A DNA stretch of 64,000 nt from Colias croceus (lineage: Eukaryota > Arthropoda > Insecta > Lepidoptera > Pieridae), in NCBI RefSeq assembly GCF_905220415.1, contig NC_059563.1:816001-880000 (forward strand). Direction: 5' to 3'. Position 1 is the stretch's first letter, and each line of letters opens with the position of its first letter. A model generated the notes under the pieces. It had not been told where the DNA came from, ran no database searches, and saw nothing but the letters and a program-made list of their open reading frames with translations. A program made the position numbers and the translations under genes. Shown here piece after piece: positions 53,842-63,797 of the stretch.

Positions 53842-56477
53842 ATGAGTACGACATCGACAAAAAGAATATCTGAAATGCCGGGCAGTGGAGCGTCATCAGC
53901 TAATGTTGCAAAACCGGGTGATGACGATTATAGTACAACTCCAGAATTTATTTACGGCGGGCCGTTTATCAAAGTTGAAAAACCCAGTCCGTTCATAAAT
54001 ACAGCGACTCCAATTAATTTGCAGTTACAAGGGACGTTCAAAAAGTACGTATTTCATTATATTGTTTATTTTAACATTGAAACCAGTGGGCCTAGAGTAG
54101 TATAAATATTTTTGAACTATATATTTTACGAAATCGTACCTAATTTGATAATGCTCAGCAATGAGGAAGTATTTTTATTTCTTATTAGAAAATATGTATA
54201 CCAGTCATATTGCCTATTTGTTTGTTATTATATAAATGTCATACTAAATTAGTGGAGAGTTTTTCGCAATTGTGCAGCAACAAACATTAAAATAACTATA
54301 ATTTGATAATTAAGACAGCAAATAAACTAGATTACAACACTCAAGTAGCGGTTGAAGTTTTCAGTTTAGCTCATTTACAGTTTATGGTTTCAATTTAATG
54401 AAGAAACTTTTATTTTATAAGTTTTGTCAAAATATTATTTAGTATATTCTGGGGCCGTATTATGACCTTTTAAAAAACCATTCAAGTTCCAGGCAATTTA
54501 CGTCTGTTTGTATTTTAAGACACATAATATATTAGACCTACTACAGAATGGTTTACGTCTATGCCAGGCTTTCCCTTTTTACAGTGCCGTTCTAAAATAA
54601 CATTATCGGTTTTATCGGAAAGTTGCGGTTTTCTTTTTTAAATTTATTAATTTATTTTGTTTCACACACAAATTTGTGTTTCAGTCATGAAAATGAACTT
54701 AAAGAAAAATAACAATTATTAACATATTATAATAAGCTTATAAACACCATTATGAAGTAAATATGTAATTATAATGGTGTTTATAACATCTATCATTAAG
54801 GATAACTTTTTCGAACGAAACTCGTACATTGCTTTTAGAAAAAAAGCTGGGTTAGCGAGAGTTCCATTTTAAAATTCTAAATTTCTATTTATAAAAGTCA
54901 ACATTTTTTTTTTTAATTATAAAGTTATAAGAGTGGCGTATTTTTAGTGTTTTTATGCGCTTGAAGTCAATTTGCGGACATTTCGTATTATTACTATAGT
55001 GTTTTTTTTTTGTTTGTTTTACGTGAGTTTCACAAAACGTACTTTTTATTTCACGTAGTTCGGTGAGCGAGGTAAATTCCAATCGTAGGCGGCGCGTTAC
55101 CTTGTTACAATTGGAAGCTTTGTTGGAATTTGTGAAAACCCATAGAGATATTGCTATGGGTTATAATAAAACTGCTCAAGCGCGAGAGGATTCAAAGAGA
55201 ATGTGGGAAAGTGTCGCTGCGTCTTTGAATGCTAAAGGACCAGGCGCAGAGAAAAGTGGGAAGGAATGGTCTAGTGTAAGTATTTTCAAAATTAACTATT
55301 ATTTTTTCAACATTTATAATTGTTTATATAACTTAAATTATTTTATAATTAATAGAAGCGTCAATAATTTAATAAGAGCTTCAATATATACATATTTTTA
55401 TGGAAGCTAAATGAAATTATAAATATGTATTTATATAAATAAAGTTAAAACAAATTAATTTGTATATTGCTTAAATTAAGTATACACTAAACATACTTAA
55501 CCAAATTTATTGTTATAAATAAGGGGAAGTAAAAATATGCAGTATAAAAATATTTTTTTAGTATTGGGTGGACTACAAATCCAAGTTAAAGAGGAGGGTG
55601 GCAGCGGTTCGACGTTCCTTCAGTACTGGAGCAAGGGAGGCACCCTTGACTGAGATTGAGTTAAAATACCTCGCTTTAATAAGTGAAAACAAAGACGCTG
55701 GCTCGCCGTACAATCAGGTTGACCCATACGTGAGTTCTATATAATTACTAGCTGCGCCCCGCGGTTTCACCGGCGTGGCTCCGCTCCTGTTAAAGCCTAT
55801 ATTCAAGCCTATACAAAATATATAGCCTACCTCGATAAATGGGCTATCTAACACCGAAAGTATTTTTCAAATCTGAGTAGTTCCTGTGATTAGCGCGTTC
55901 AAACAAACAAATTCTTCAGCTTTCTTATAAAAGTAGGTATAGATTATTGTGTCTAAGCACTGTTGATGTTAAAACAATTGTCAAAATTAGGTTAACGTAA
56001 ATTCATAGTAAAAACTAATTTCAGGTTGCAAATACAGATAAAGGAGAAACTGTTTCACAAAGTGAGGGAATACTGCGTCAAAATGTGGAGGTATCATCTG
56101 GAGAAGAGATACTATTTGACGATGAGATGCCATCTGAAGAAGAGATGACTTCTGAAGAGATGCCATCTCAAAAGGAAGAACCATCTGAGGTAAAATCTGA
56201 GCAGATACCATCTCAAGAAAAGGTATCATCTCAAAAGGAGGTACTATCGGTACGTAGTAAAGAACCACCCCCCGTTGAAGCAGTATCTCCAAATAATCAT
56301 CCCTCGTCATTTCGCCAAAGACGACGTCGTAGAACACAAAATATATCAAAAGCGAATACTCGAGCTACACTAATAGAAATAAGTAAAAAGCGATTGGCGG
56401 TGGAAGAAAAAAATGGGGAAACATTGCAACAAATACTTTTGACGTTGCAGAAGCTTGTGAACAATATTGAAGAGTAA
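53842..56477 (+). CDS. Zeste-like Myb/SANT-domain DNA-binding protein
   Basis: Four exons join in phase: 53842-54044, 55059-55275, 55562-55729 and 56025-56477, 346 aa. Residues about 80-165 match the Myb/SANT-like domain of the regulatory protein zeste family: RVTLLQLEALLEFVKTHRDI, then WESVAASLNAKGPG, KEWSSYWVDYKSKLKRRVAA and ARRS-type ends; the tryptophans and the 'YWVDYKSK' block are diagnostic. The N-terminal 70 residues are Ser/Pro-rich. Residues about 205-260 are an acidic Ser/Glu/Pro repeat (MPSEEEMTSEEMPSQKEEPS), followed by a basic patch FRQRRRRRTQN and a C-terminal coiled coil. Such proteins are nuclear DNA binders, sometimes domesticated from or targeting transposons. Target is unknown. 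Confidence 0.88.
55748..55943 (-). mobile_element. Family B Helitron-like element in zeste-like gene intron
   Basis: Minus strand TCTATACCTACTTTTATAAG start and GGGGCGCAGCTAG end with T. It begins 18 bases after the donor of exon 3. Confidence 0.65.
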
Positions 56478-56499
56478 GTTGTAACTTCTTTATTTTTGA

Positions 56500-56664
56500 C
56501 TAGTTGCTCCGCTCGGTTTTACCCCCGTGGCTCCTCTCCTGTTGATCGTAGCGTGATGATAGCTATCAATCACCGAAAGAATTTTTCAATCGGACCAGTT
56601 GTTCCCGAGATTAGCGCGTTCCAACAAACAAACAAACTCTTCAGCTTTATAATATTAGTATAGA
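56500..56664 (-). mobile_element. Family B Helitron-like element in 3' UTR of zeste-like gene
   Basis: Minus strand TCTATACTAATATTATAAAG start; CTAG at 56500. It begins 22 bases after the stop codon, so the transcript must contain it or end inside it. Confidence 0.65.
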
Positions 56665-56863
56665 TTTATAGTTTTCTATACAACATACCAAGTAACCATT
56701 AGGACTCATTTCTATTTAGATCTATATGCGCTTTCTTAATTGTGAATTTTTCCTCTATACATTGCAACCAAAATTATTATTTCCATGTCTGCATTACTTA
56801 TTTAAAATATGTTTGTTTCAGATTTATGTAATTTGTGGCACATTAGAAAATATTATAGCAAGA

Positions 56864-57029
56864 CTAGCGGTCCGCCCCGGCTTCGTCCGTGGTACCTACA
56901 TATAATAAATAGATGTTGGCCGATTCTCAGACTTACCCGATATGCACAGAAAATTTCATGAGAATCGGTCCAGCCGTTTCGGAGGAGTATGGCAACGAAA
57001 ACTGTGACACGAGAATTTTATATATTAGA
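56864..57029 (-). mobile_element. Helitron-like element, D-like 3' end
   Basis: The CTAG end (GGGGCGGACCGCTAG on the minus strand) is that of family D, but the body ('gagaatcggtccagccgttt', 'aacgaaaactgtgacacgag') is different, so ends have been exchanged between families. Confidence 0.55.
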
Positions 57030-57145
57030 TTAGCTGTTTTAAGTTAATTTAGTTATAATTGTGTAGATACTAAGTTTATATTTATATTCTAAATATTATA
57101 CAGGTATTAGTTGTATGAAAATTATGTAATTTAAACATCTAATAT

Positions 57146-57377
57146 CTAATATATATATTATAAAGGCGAAAGTTTGTAAGGATGTATGGATGTATGGATG
57201 TTTGTTACTCTTTCACGTAAAAACTACTGAACCGATTACAATGAAATTTAGCACACATATAGAGGGTAACTTGGATTAACACATAGGATAGTTTTTATCC
57301 CGGAAATCCCACGGGAACGGGAACTATGCGGGTTTTCCTTTGCAAACGCGGGCGTAGCCGCGGGCGGAAAAATCTAG
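57146..57377 (+). mobile_element. Family A Helitron-like element
   Basis: Body and 3' end (GGGCGGAAAAATCTAG before T) as in the copy at 40800. The AATAAA at 57382-57387 just after it may end the zeste-like transcript. Confidence 0.65.
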
Positions 57378-57572
57378 TAATGAATAAAGATATTATATAA
57401 GTTATCGTTCCATTGTGTCTAAAATATAAAAAGTGTACATTATTTGTACTTTTAAAGAATGGTTGTTTTCTGTGTACACATGCCACAAATGCTAGGTCAT
57501 ACCGAAATTGTTATAGAATTTGAAAAACAATAATATCCAATCTACAGTTTTTGTTACAATAAGTGTTTTTTT

Positions 57573-57752
57573 TAAGCTATTGCATAGCTTCTATCGCGGG
57601 CCTTGAGCACGGGGACCGAATCGAGAAATTCCGTAACGAAAAAACCTCACGCTCCCCACTCCGACGGGCGGAGGTGTGGCTTGAAGGCATAGCATGCAAT
57701 AGCGCAACCGCCCCACTCCCCGAGTGACACACGTCTCTTGTTTTTTTTTTTT
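57573..57752 (+). mobile_element. Family G rolling-circle-like element (copy G3)
   Basis: AAGCTATTGCATAGCTTC at one end, GCATGCAATAGC at the other, then hairpin CACTC/GAGTG, ACACGTC and a run of 12 T. Confidence 0.6.
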
Positions 57753-57770
57753 AGTGTCGATAGGGAAGCG

Positions 57771-57905
57771 CTTGATCACAATCTCGCCTGAGGTTAAGCT
57801 GAGATGTGGTCTAAGATGGAACGCTACGCTTGAAGACCCCCATATTGTAGGTACTCATCGGGGAACACAGACTCAGGAAGCATGTTCCAGTCCCTCGCGG
57901 TTCAG
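57771..57905 (-). pseudogene. LINE remnant, ORF2 C-terminal end
   Basis: Minus-strand translation DWNMLPESVFPDEY, then after a frameshift YNMGVFKRSV, is the usual terminal block of an insect LINE ORF2. It directly follows copy G3. Confidence 0.6.
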
Positions 57906-59779
57906 ATAAAAAATGTGTTAATACTTAATATGTAGGTAACAAATTATGTTACTTATAAGCTTAAGCTCTATTTCTATTGGTTATATTATTTTGTAAATAA
58001 TTAAGTTACTCTATGTTCGAATAATGTGATACCTATTAATAAAAAATTGTGTATTAAAAATTACAATTTTTAATGTGTATAAAATTATTTCTTTTTCACC
58101 CATCTTTCTAATTTCTTGGCTATCCATTTAATATATTTAGTCCTTATATGCGGCAAATTTAATAATGTCCTTACTTCTTTAATAAGTAGGTACTGAATAC
58201 TGATGGACCCTGTTCACAATGGGCAACGTTGGCCCAACATAATATTATGATCGTCGATATTGGCATAAATGTAATAAACATCTACAATGACGGCCGATAA
58301 TAGACAATTGGGAACTATATTTTCTATCACCAAAATTTATATTTGTCATCAAGTTGTATCACCTAATAAATAGATCTATCACCACGAAATATTTTCGTTC
58401 TCAGATAAACAAAAATTGTTCCCAGGTGTGAATTATCAAATTAATGTTAATATGTGTGTAAAATAAGAGATCGGTAACCAATAAAATAATATTGCATTAC
58501 ATGAATATAAACCTCGTTCTTATAATACATCAATTTATAATTTAAATGAAAAAATGATCAAAGGGGCGGAGACAAATTGGCGCTCTTTAAAAATTGACAT
58601 GTGCAAACATATTATCGGATTAGCCATACGCTTAAAGCTGACCAACCCCCTACCAGAAGCAAAAAATGTGCTTATCAGCCAGAAAAGAAAAAGGGGGCGC
58701 CCTTCGAAATCCAAACCAGCGCTGATTATTCAGTGTATTATTGTTTTAATATTGATTATTTTAACTTTAATTAAGTGTTATCTACAATTATGCTAACCAT
58801 TCGCCACCACAGCTGATTATTCAGTGGTTATTATTTTTAAGAATAAATATTGATTATTTTAAGTTTTAGTAACATAATATGATTTATTGGTGATCTCTTT
58901 AAATTAGTTTGCTTAAATACTTATTACGACACACCTATTATAATACATACAAAAACATTTATTTGGTACTAGACCTTATATCTCAGGATTTTAGGTGATT
59001 TAATGTGGAACTGATTTTGCATTGTTTGGTGACTACATTTTGGTGACAGATCTACTATTTTGAGGACAAACCCTATTATTTAAGAAACGCAAAACTAATT
59101 AAATTGGTGATAACTGATAGCTTATGATACCCATAGACATTTAGGCCCTCTACACTATCGTGATTGCCTCTACTCGCCCAACTCTGCCCATTATGGAGAC
59201 GGCCATCAAATAAGCGCTCGTGATACGTACAAAAGATCATAGATGCCAGCCAGCTTCAGGAAAATACGGCTTTACGGCCGGTCAGTTTAATTCACGCCGT
59301 AAATTGTCTGGAAATATGAGTTCATAATACGGCCCGGTGTAGTGGTAATTGCATTTTTTTAAATCGTAATCCTATCTATCTTTGAATGGATGAAGAATAA
59401 TTAATTAATATTTATTCACTTATTAAGTACTTGCATCGTGTTTGATCTTTATTAAATTATATAACGATTAGGTATATAAATTATAAATGATTAGACTGAT
59501 AAAACTAATAAAACATTAAAAGATAAGTTATTGACGTAATTTTTATATTAAAAAAACTTAATGTCAAAGGAATAACGTTCATGTTGGTACACACATAAAA
59601 CTAATATATTGTTCGATCGAAGACATGCTCCCAAGTTTCCTTAGTACATGGAAATATAAACCTTATAGTGATAGCAATAATGTTCAATTTGTACAAAATA
59701 TTACTTATGGAATGTTGGTTATGACGATGAAATATCGGTGGTGTGGCTATAATAGCGTAATTTCGACACTCTTCTCGAA
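57906..59779. other. Spacer before tRNA gene
   Basis: Apart from the small frame above, I see only a diverged MITE end near 59300-59340 (its complement starts GGGCCGTATTATGAACTC), similar to a GGGGCCGTATTATGACC end at about 54450. A first coding exon of the ARMT1-family gene should lie here or further left, but was not found. Confidence 0.35.
58554..58796 (+). CDS. Small open frame with AT-hook-like motif, unrecognised
   Basis: Eighty codons starting MIKGAETNWRSLKIDMCKHI, with KRKRGRPSKSKPAL, an AT-hook-like GRP core, and a hydrophobic end. It may be a transposon-derived fragment. No neighbours or splice sites support a gene. Confidence 0.2.
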   Translation: MIKGAETNWRSLKIDMCKHIIGLAIRLKLTNPLPEAKNVLISQKRKRGRPSKSKPALIIQCIIVLILIILTLIKCYLQLC

Positions 59780-59852
59780 GCCCGGATAGCTCAGTCGGTA
59801 GAGCATTGGACTTTTAATCCAAGGGTCCAGGGTTCAAGTCCCTGTTCGGGCG
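59780..59852 (+). tRNA. tRNA-Lys (anticodon UUU)
   Basis: The 73-base sequence folds as a complete cloverleaf: acceptor stem GCCCGGA/TTCGGGC, D-arm GCTC/GAGC, anticodon arm TTGGACTTTTAATCCAA with anticodon TTT, and T-arm CAGGG TTCAAGT CCCTG. There is no intron. The discriminator is G. An A/T-rich tract with a T-run (about 59864-59878) follows as Pol III terminator. It lies 180 bases upstream of an ARMT1-family exon, on the same strand. Confidence 0.96.
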
Positions 59853-60033
59853 GCCATAACTTTTTGTTTTTTTTTTTATTTATATTTTTTGTATTTATTA
59901 TGTTTCCTTTTGTTCGATATGTGTTTATAAAAATAGACATAAAAATCTCAGTCAATATTTTAACATTGTCACTAAAAAAAATTATTTTTCGTTTTATTTC
60001 TTATTTTTCAAATAAACATCGTTTTCGTTACAG

Positions 60034-63000
60034 GAGTTTCGCGTATTACTCGCTAAAGGAACGTATGCCGGTTATATTAACCAAAGTTATCGACTATCTA
60101 TCGCGGGAGAGTTCTAAAATAAAAGGGTCATGTGGTGCTGTGAGTATTTTGTATATTAATATTTTTACCTTTTTGGTACAGTAGTTAAAAACCTTTACCA
60201 TGTGGTGCGGGTTTCGATTGTGGTTTACACCATAAATTTATAAAAAAATGGCGGATCCTGTTGGTCTTAGCGTGATGATATATAGCCTATATAAGCAATA
60301 TATAGCCTTCCTTGATAAACCTATAGGCTATCTAACACCGAAATAATTTTTCAAATCGGACCAGTAGTTCCCGAGATTAGCGCGTTCAGACAAACTCTTC
60401 AGCTTTATAATAATAGTATAGATTATTTGAACTATAAAATGAATTCATATCCCATTTACACAATGTTTAGAATTTAAAGGTATTTTTATATTATTCACTA
60501 TCTCTAACTACTGTAGTTACTATATTTTTAATTTTTTCAGTCCGACGAAGACATCCGCAACTACATACAATACATAACAAAACTAAAGAACGACCTAGTC
60601 ACCAACAAACCGTACGATTTACTCAAAGTTGACAGCCCTGAAGCGAAGCGGTGGAACGAGTGGATATCCGCGGTTGACAGCCCTAGCTATTTCCTTAACA
60701 CTTGGGTGTTCACTGAGTGCTATGTTTACAGGCGGTTGAGGGAAGGATGCGAACTGAAGTGAGTGTAGTGGTTGATATTTATGCTAAGGTTGTCAATATT
60801 GAGTTTTTAAGATTGATATTTTTGAGTTATTTGTAAATTGTATGATATATGTGAATAAGTTTGTTTGTTTCTTTCGATTTTATTTTATCTAAACGACATT
60901 ATAATAGTGTTCGTTTTTTTGTACATTTCATCTTGCATCCAAGTTTACTTATTTTTATCATAATATTTTTATAATGTTGTAATTATGAAATAATACCTAC
61001 AAGGCTCAAAGTATTTTTCGAAATAAGTATAAATTACCAAATAGATTACACACACACACATAAAAAGCCAGCTATAAAATTACTTGAATTTATGATGAAA
61101 ATTTTTAAAGTTACGTACTTGATATTTATATATATACTAGCTTTCCGCCCGCGGCTTCGCCCGCGTTTTCATAGAAAACCCCACATAGTTCCCTTTCCCG
61201 TGGGATTTCCGGGATAAAACCTATCCTATCTCTCAAGTTGGATCAAACTGCACATGGTGTGTGAATTTTATTATAATCGGTTAAGTGGTTTAGGAGTCCA
61301 TTGAGGACAAACATTGTGACACGAGATTTATATATTATATTAAAGATATTATGTACTTTATTTACATTCATTGAACTCAACAATTTTCGTATGTACGTTC
61401 CAGCAAAACGCTGGAAAAGTTCGACCCGTTCGACGAGCAGAAAGCTCAGTCATTTACCAACAGCCTTGAACCTATGTGCATTGTGGCTGAGAAACTTACC
61501 AGCATGTTACAGCCTAGCGATAAGGATAAGAGGAAGGCGGATTTTATGACTTTGTTGAAGGTTGGTGGATAAAAACATACACACAAGCAAACACTCAAAC
61601 ACAGACACATAATAACACACACACACACACACACAAGGCGGATTTTATGACTTTGTTGAAGGTATGTGGATAAAATAACACACACACGCAAACAAGCACT
61701 CAAACACAGACACACAATACCACAAACACACGCAAGGCGGATTTTCACGAACAAGATACCTAATTTTATTTCTTTCAATAAATATTGTCTATGTACAATT
61801 TGATATTTTTGGTTTTATGTCATTCAAATGCTTTATAAATATAAATGTAGGTCAGGCATCCGCCCGGATTGGCGTGAAAGGATGCGGGTTCGAGTCCCGC
61901 CTCGTGATCGAATTTTTTTTATTCTTTATACATATTTTATATATGACTGGCCGGTTGGCTTGGTTGGTAGTGGCCCTGCCATCCAAGCCAGAGGTCGTGG
62001 GTTCGATTCCCACCCGGGGCTAATATGTGTGTGATGAACATAGATGTTTGCTCTGTGTCTGGGTGTTAATTATCTATATAAATATTTATTTAAAATTATA
62101 TATGTAAGTATGTTTATCAGCCATCTGGTTTCCATAACACAAGCGAAAGCTTAGTATGGGATCAGATCGTGCCGTGTGTGAAAATTGTCCTGAAATATTT
62201 ATTTATTTATAATATTGTTTATGTATTTCAGATTTGTCTATGGTCCAACAAATGCGATCTATCCTTGTCTATGGGTGAACAAGTGAAGTTAAAAAACGAG
62301 GGAGTCCAAAAGAGTCCGTCTAGAGATGTCATAGATCCGTTTCAAATGATTTTAGACCTTAAAGACAAGGTTAGTCACTACATAGTATAAAACAAAGTCG
62401 CTTTCTCTGTCCCTATGTCCCTAATCCCCTATGTCCCTTTGTATGCTTAAATCTTTGAAACTACCCAACGGATTTTGATGCGATTTTTTTTAATAGATAG
62501 AGTGATTCAAGAGGAATGTTTTAGTATATAATTTATTAGGTTTTAGACAAAGCGGGTGAAGCCGCGGGCGGTAAGCTAGTATATATATAAATTAAACTCA
62601 AAAAAGCCTAGCAAAGGTCGTCGAAAAATGTCAGAGTGTATAAAGCATTCATTGAAATCAACACTTTATTTCGTGGTAGTAATGTTAAAAGTCGATTTGT
62701 AAACTCTGTTTAAAACACGCGTAGGCAGAGTTTTGCTTCGGATAATTTTTGAGCAAGATTGTGACTTGTATTGCATTAAAATGTTACTTTTAATTTACAA
62801 ACTAGGTGGCAATATCGGGACTTGTTATTATTAACTAGCTGTGCTCCGCGGCTTAACCCGCATTGCACCGATGATGATATATAGCCGGCTATGATATATG
62901 GAAGGCTATACCTTCCTCGATAAATGGGCTATCTAACATCGAAAGAATTTTTCAAATCGGATCAGTAGTTCCTGAGATAAGCGCGTTAAAACGGACAAGC

Positions 63001-63152
63001 AAAATTTTCAGCTTTATAATATTAGCATAGATTATTTCCTACTATTTTACAGAATACTTGTTATTAATTTTCAGATACTTGTAGATGACTCAGCTAAAAT
63101 AGCCGACCAAGTTGTCGTTCGAGCGGAAAATATCGCAAAAGCTATTGAAGGG
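60034..63152 (+). CDS. ARMT1: ARMT1/DUF89-family damage-control phosphatase (partial, internal exons)
   Basis: Five exons join in phase: 60034-60139, 60541-60758, 61404-61560, 62232-62369 and 63075-63152. They read SFAYYSLKERMPVILTKVID, YFLNTWVFTECYVYRRLREG, KTLEKFDPFDEQKAQSF, ICLWSNKCDLSLSMG and DPFQMILDLKDKILVDDSAK. 'SFAY...ER.PVILTKVID', 'WLF.ECYVYRR' and 'W.NKCDLS' are conserved in ARMT1, a metal-dependent phosphatase of the DUF89 group acting on sugar phosphates and earlier reported as a protein-glutamate methyltransferase. The metal site (Asn/Asp residues) lies in the C-terminal half beyond the window. The first exon was not found; the last are off the right edge. The donor of the third exon is duplicated. 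Confidence 0.88.
60246..60422 (-). mobile_element. Family B Helitron-like element, 3' end lost
   Basis: Reverse B body from 'ggatcctgttggtcttagcg' to TCTATACTATTATTATAAAG on the minus strand, in the first visible ARMT1 intron. Confidence 0.55.
61137..61345 (-). mobile_element. Helitron-like element, A-type 3' end with different body
   Basis: CTAG end and hairpin of family A, but the 5' half ('aggacaaacattgtgacacg') matches the D-like element at 56864. Another mosaic. Confidence 0.55.
61531..61770 (+). repeat. Tandem duplication of exon 3' end and splice donor with (AC)n
   Basis: The 27 bases ending at the exon border (AAGGCGGATTTTATGACTTT and TGAAG) recur at about 61637-61662 with the following AC-rich intron, and again partially at 61734. 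The first donor is GTTGGT, the second GTATGT. Confidence 0.85.
61846..61912 (+). repeat. tRNA-like fragment with B box
   Basis: GCGGGTTCGAGTCCCGC is a perfect T-arm with B box and is followed by a T-run, but the 5' half does not form a cloverleaf. Probably a SINE head or tRNA-derived remnant. Confidence 0.45.
61947..62215 (+). mobile_element. tRNA-derived SINE
   Basis: A tRNA-like head with A-box region (TTGGCTTGGTTGGTAGTGG) and exact B box GGTTCGATTCC (62000-62010) is followed by an unrelated body ending in (TTTA)n. A second copy starts at 63798. It ends 16 bases before the acceptor of an ARMT1 exon. Confidence 0.85.
62375..62579 (+). mobile_element. Family C Helitron-like element at a splice donor
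   Basis: TCACTACATAGTATAAAAC begins five bases after the exon border, so the donor GTTAG is followed directly by the element. Ends GGGCGGTAAGCTAG before T. Confidence 0.7.
62835..63031 (-). mobile_element. Family B Helitron-like element
   Basis: Minus strand TCTATGCTAATATTATAAAG start and GGAGCACAGCTAG end with T. It lies about 43 bases before an ARMT1 acceptor. Confidence 0.65.
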
Positions 63153-63311
63153 GTGAGTTTTTTTTGTTTTCAAATTCGCATCATTTATTGCTTACCAATA
63201 CATTTTTACATACAACACTATGCAGGTATTGCCTTAGAATAAGTCACGTTATATACATTACATACATACATACATTAAATTTTATAATAATCAAATTATA
63301 ATCACTATACT

Positions 63312-63535
63312 ACTTACTACTAATATTATAAATGCGAAAGTTTGTGAGCATGTGTGTGTGTGTTTTTGTTACTCTTTCACGCAAATACTACTGAACCGAT
63401 TACAATAAAATTTAGCACACATATAGAGGGTAACTTGGATTAACACATAGGATTGATTTTATCCCGGAAATCCCACGGGAACGGGAACTATGCGGGTTTT
63501 TCTTTGAAAACGTGGGCGAAGCCGCGAGCGGATAT
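63312..63535 (+). mobile_element. Family A Helitron-like element, 3' end mutated
   Basis: Body as at 40800; the final CTAG reads GGATAT. Confidence 0.6.
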
Positions 63536-63797
63536 TTTATAATTTTATGATCCCAAAAATGAAAAATTTTGGATATTTAAATATTCTGGTTCTAAAATAA
63601 AATATCTTACAGAATACCACTTTGAAAAAGTGCAGTTGCAATAGACTAGCTACGGCCGCCGGTTTGCCTCTCTGTGAGCAAGATGAAAAAGTAATATATT
63701 AATATATAAAAAGTAGCTAAATACGTAGTTTTATTGAATACTTTATAGGACAATTAATTGTTATACCTATATGTAGTTAGTTTATAATAATAATATA

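Noticed and set aside
61945..62012. Possible tRNA gene with B box
   Set aside because: The sequence lacks a proper acceptor stem and anticodon arm, has a long conserved non-tRNA body, and recurs at 63798, so it is a SINE.
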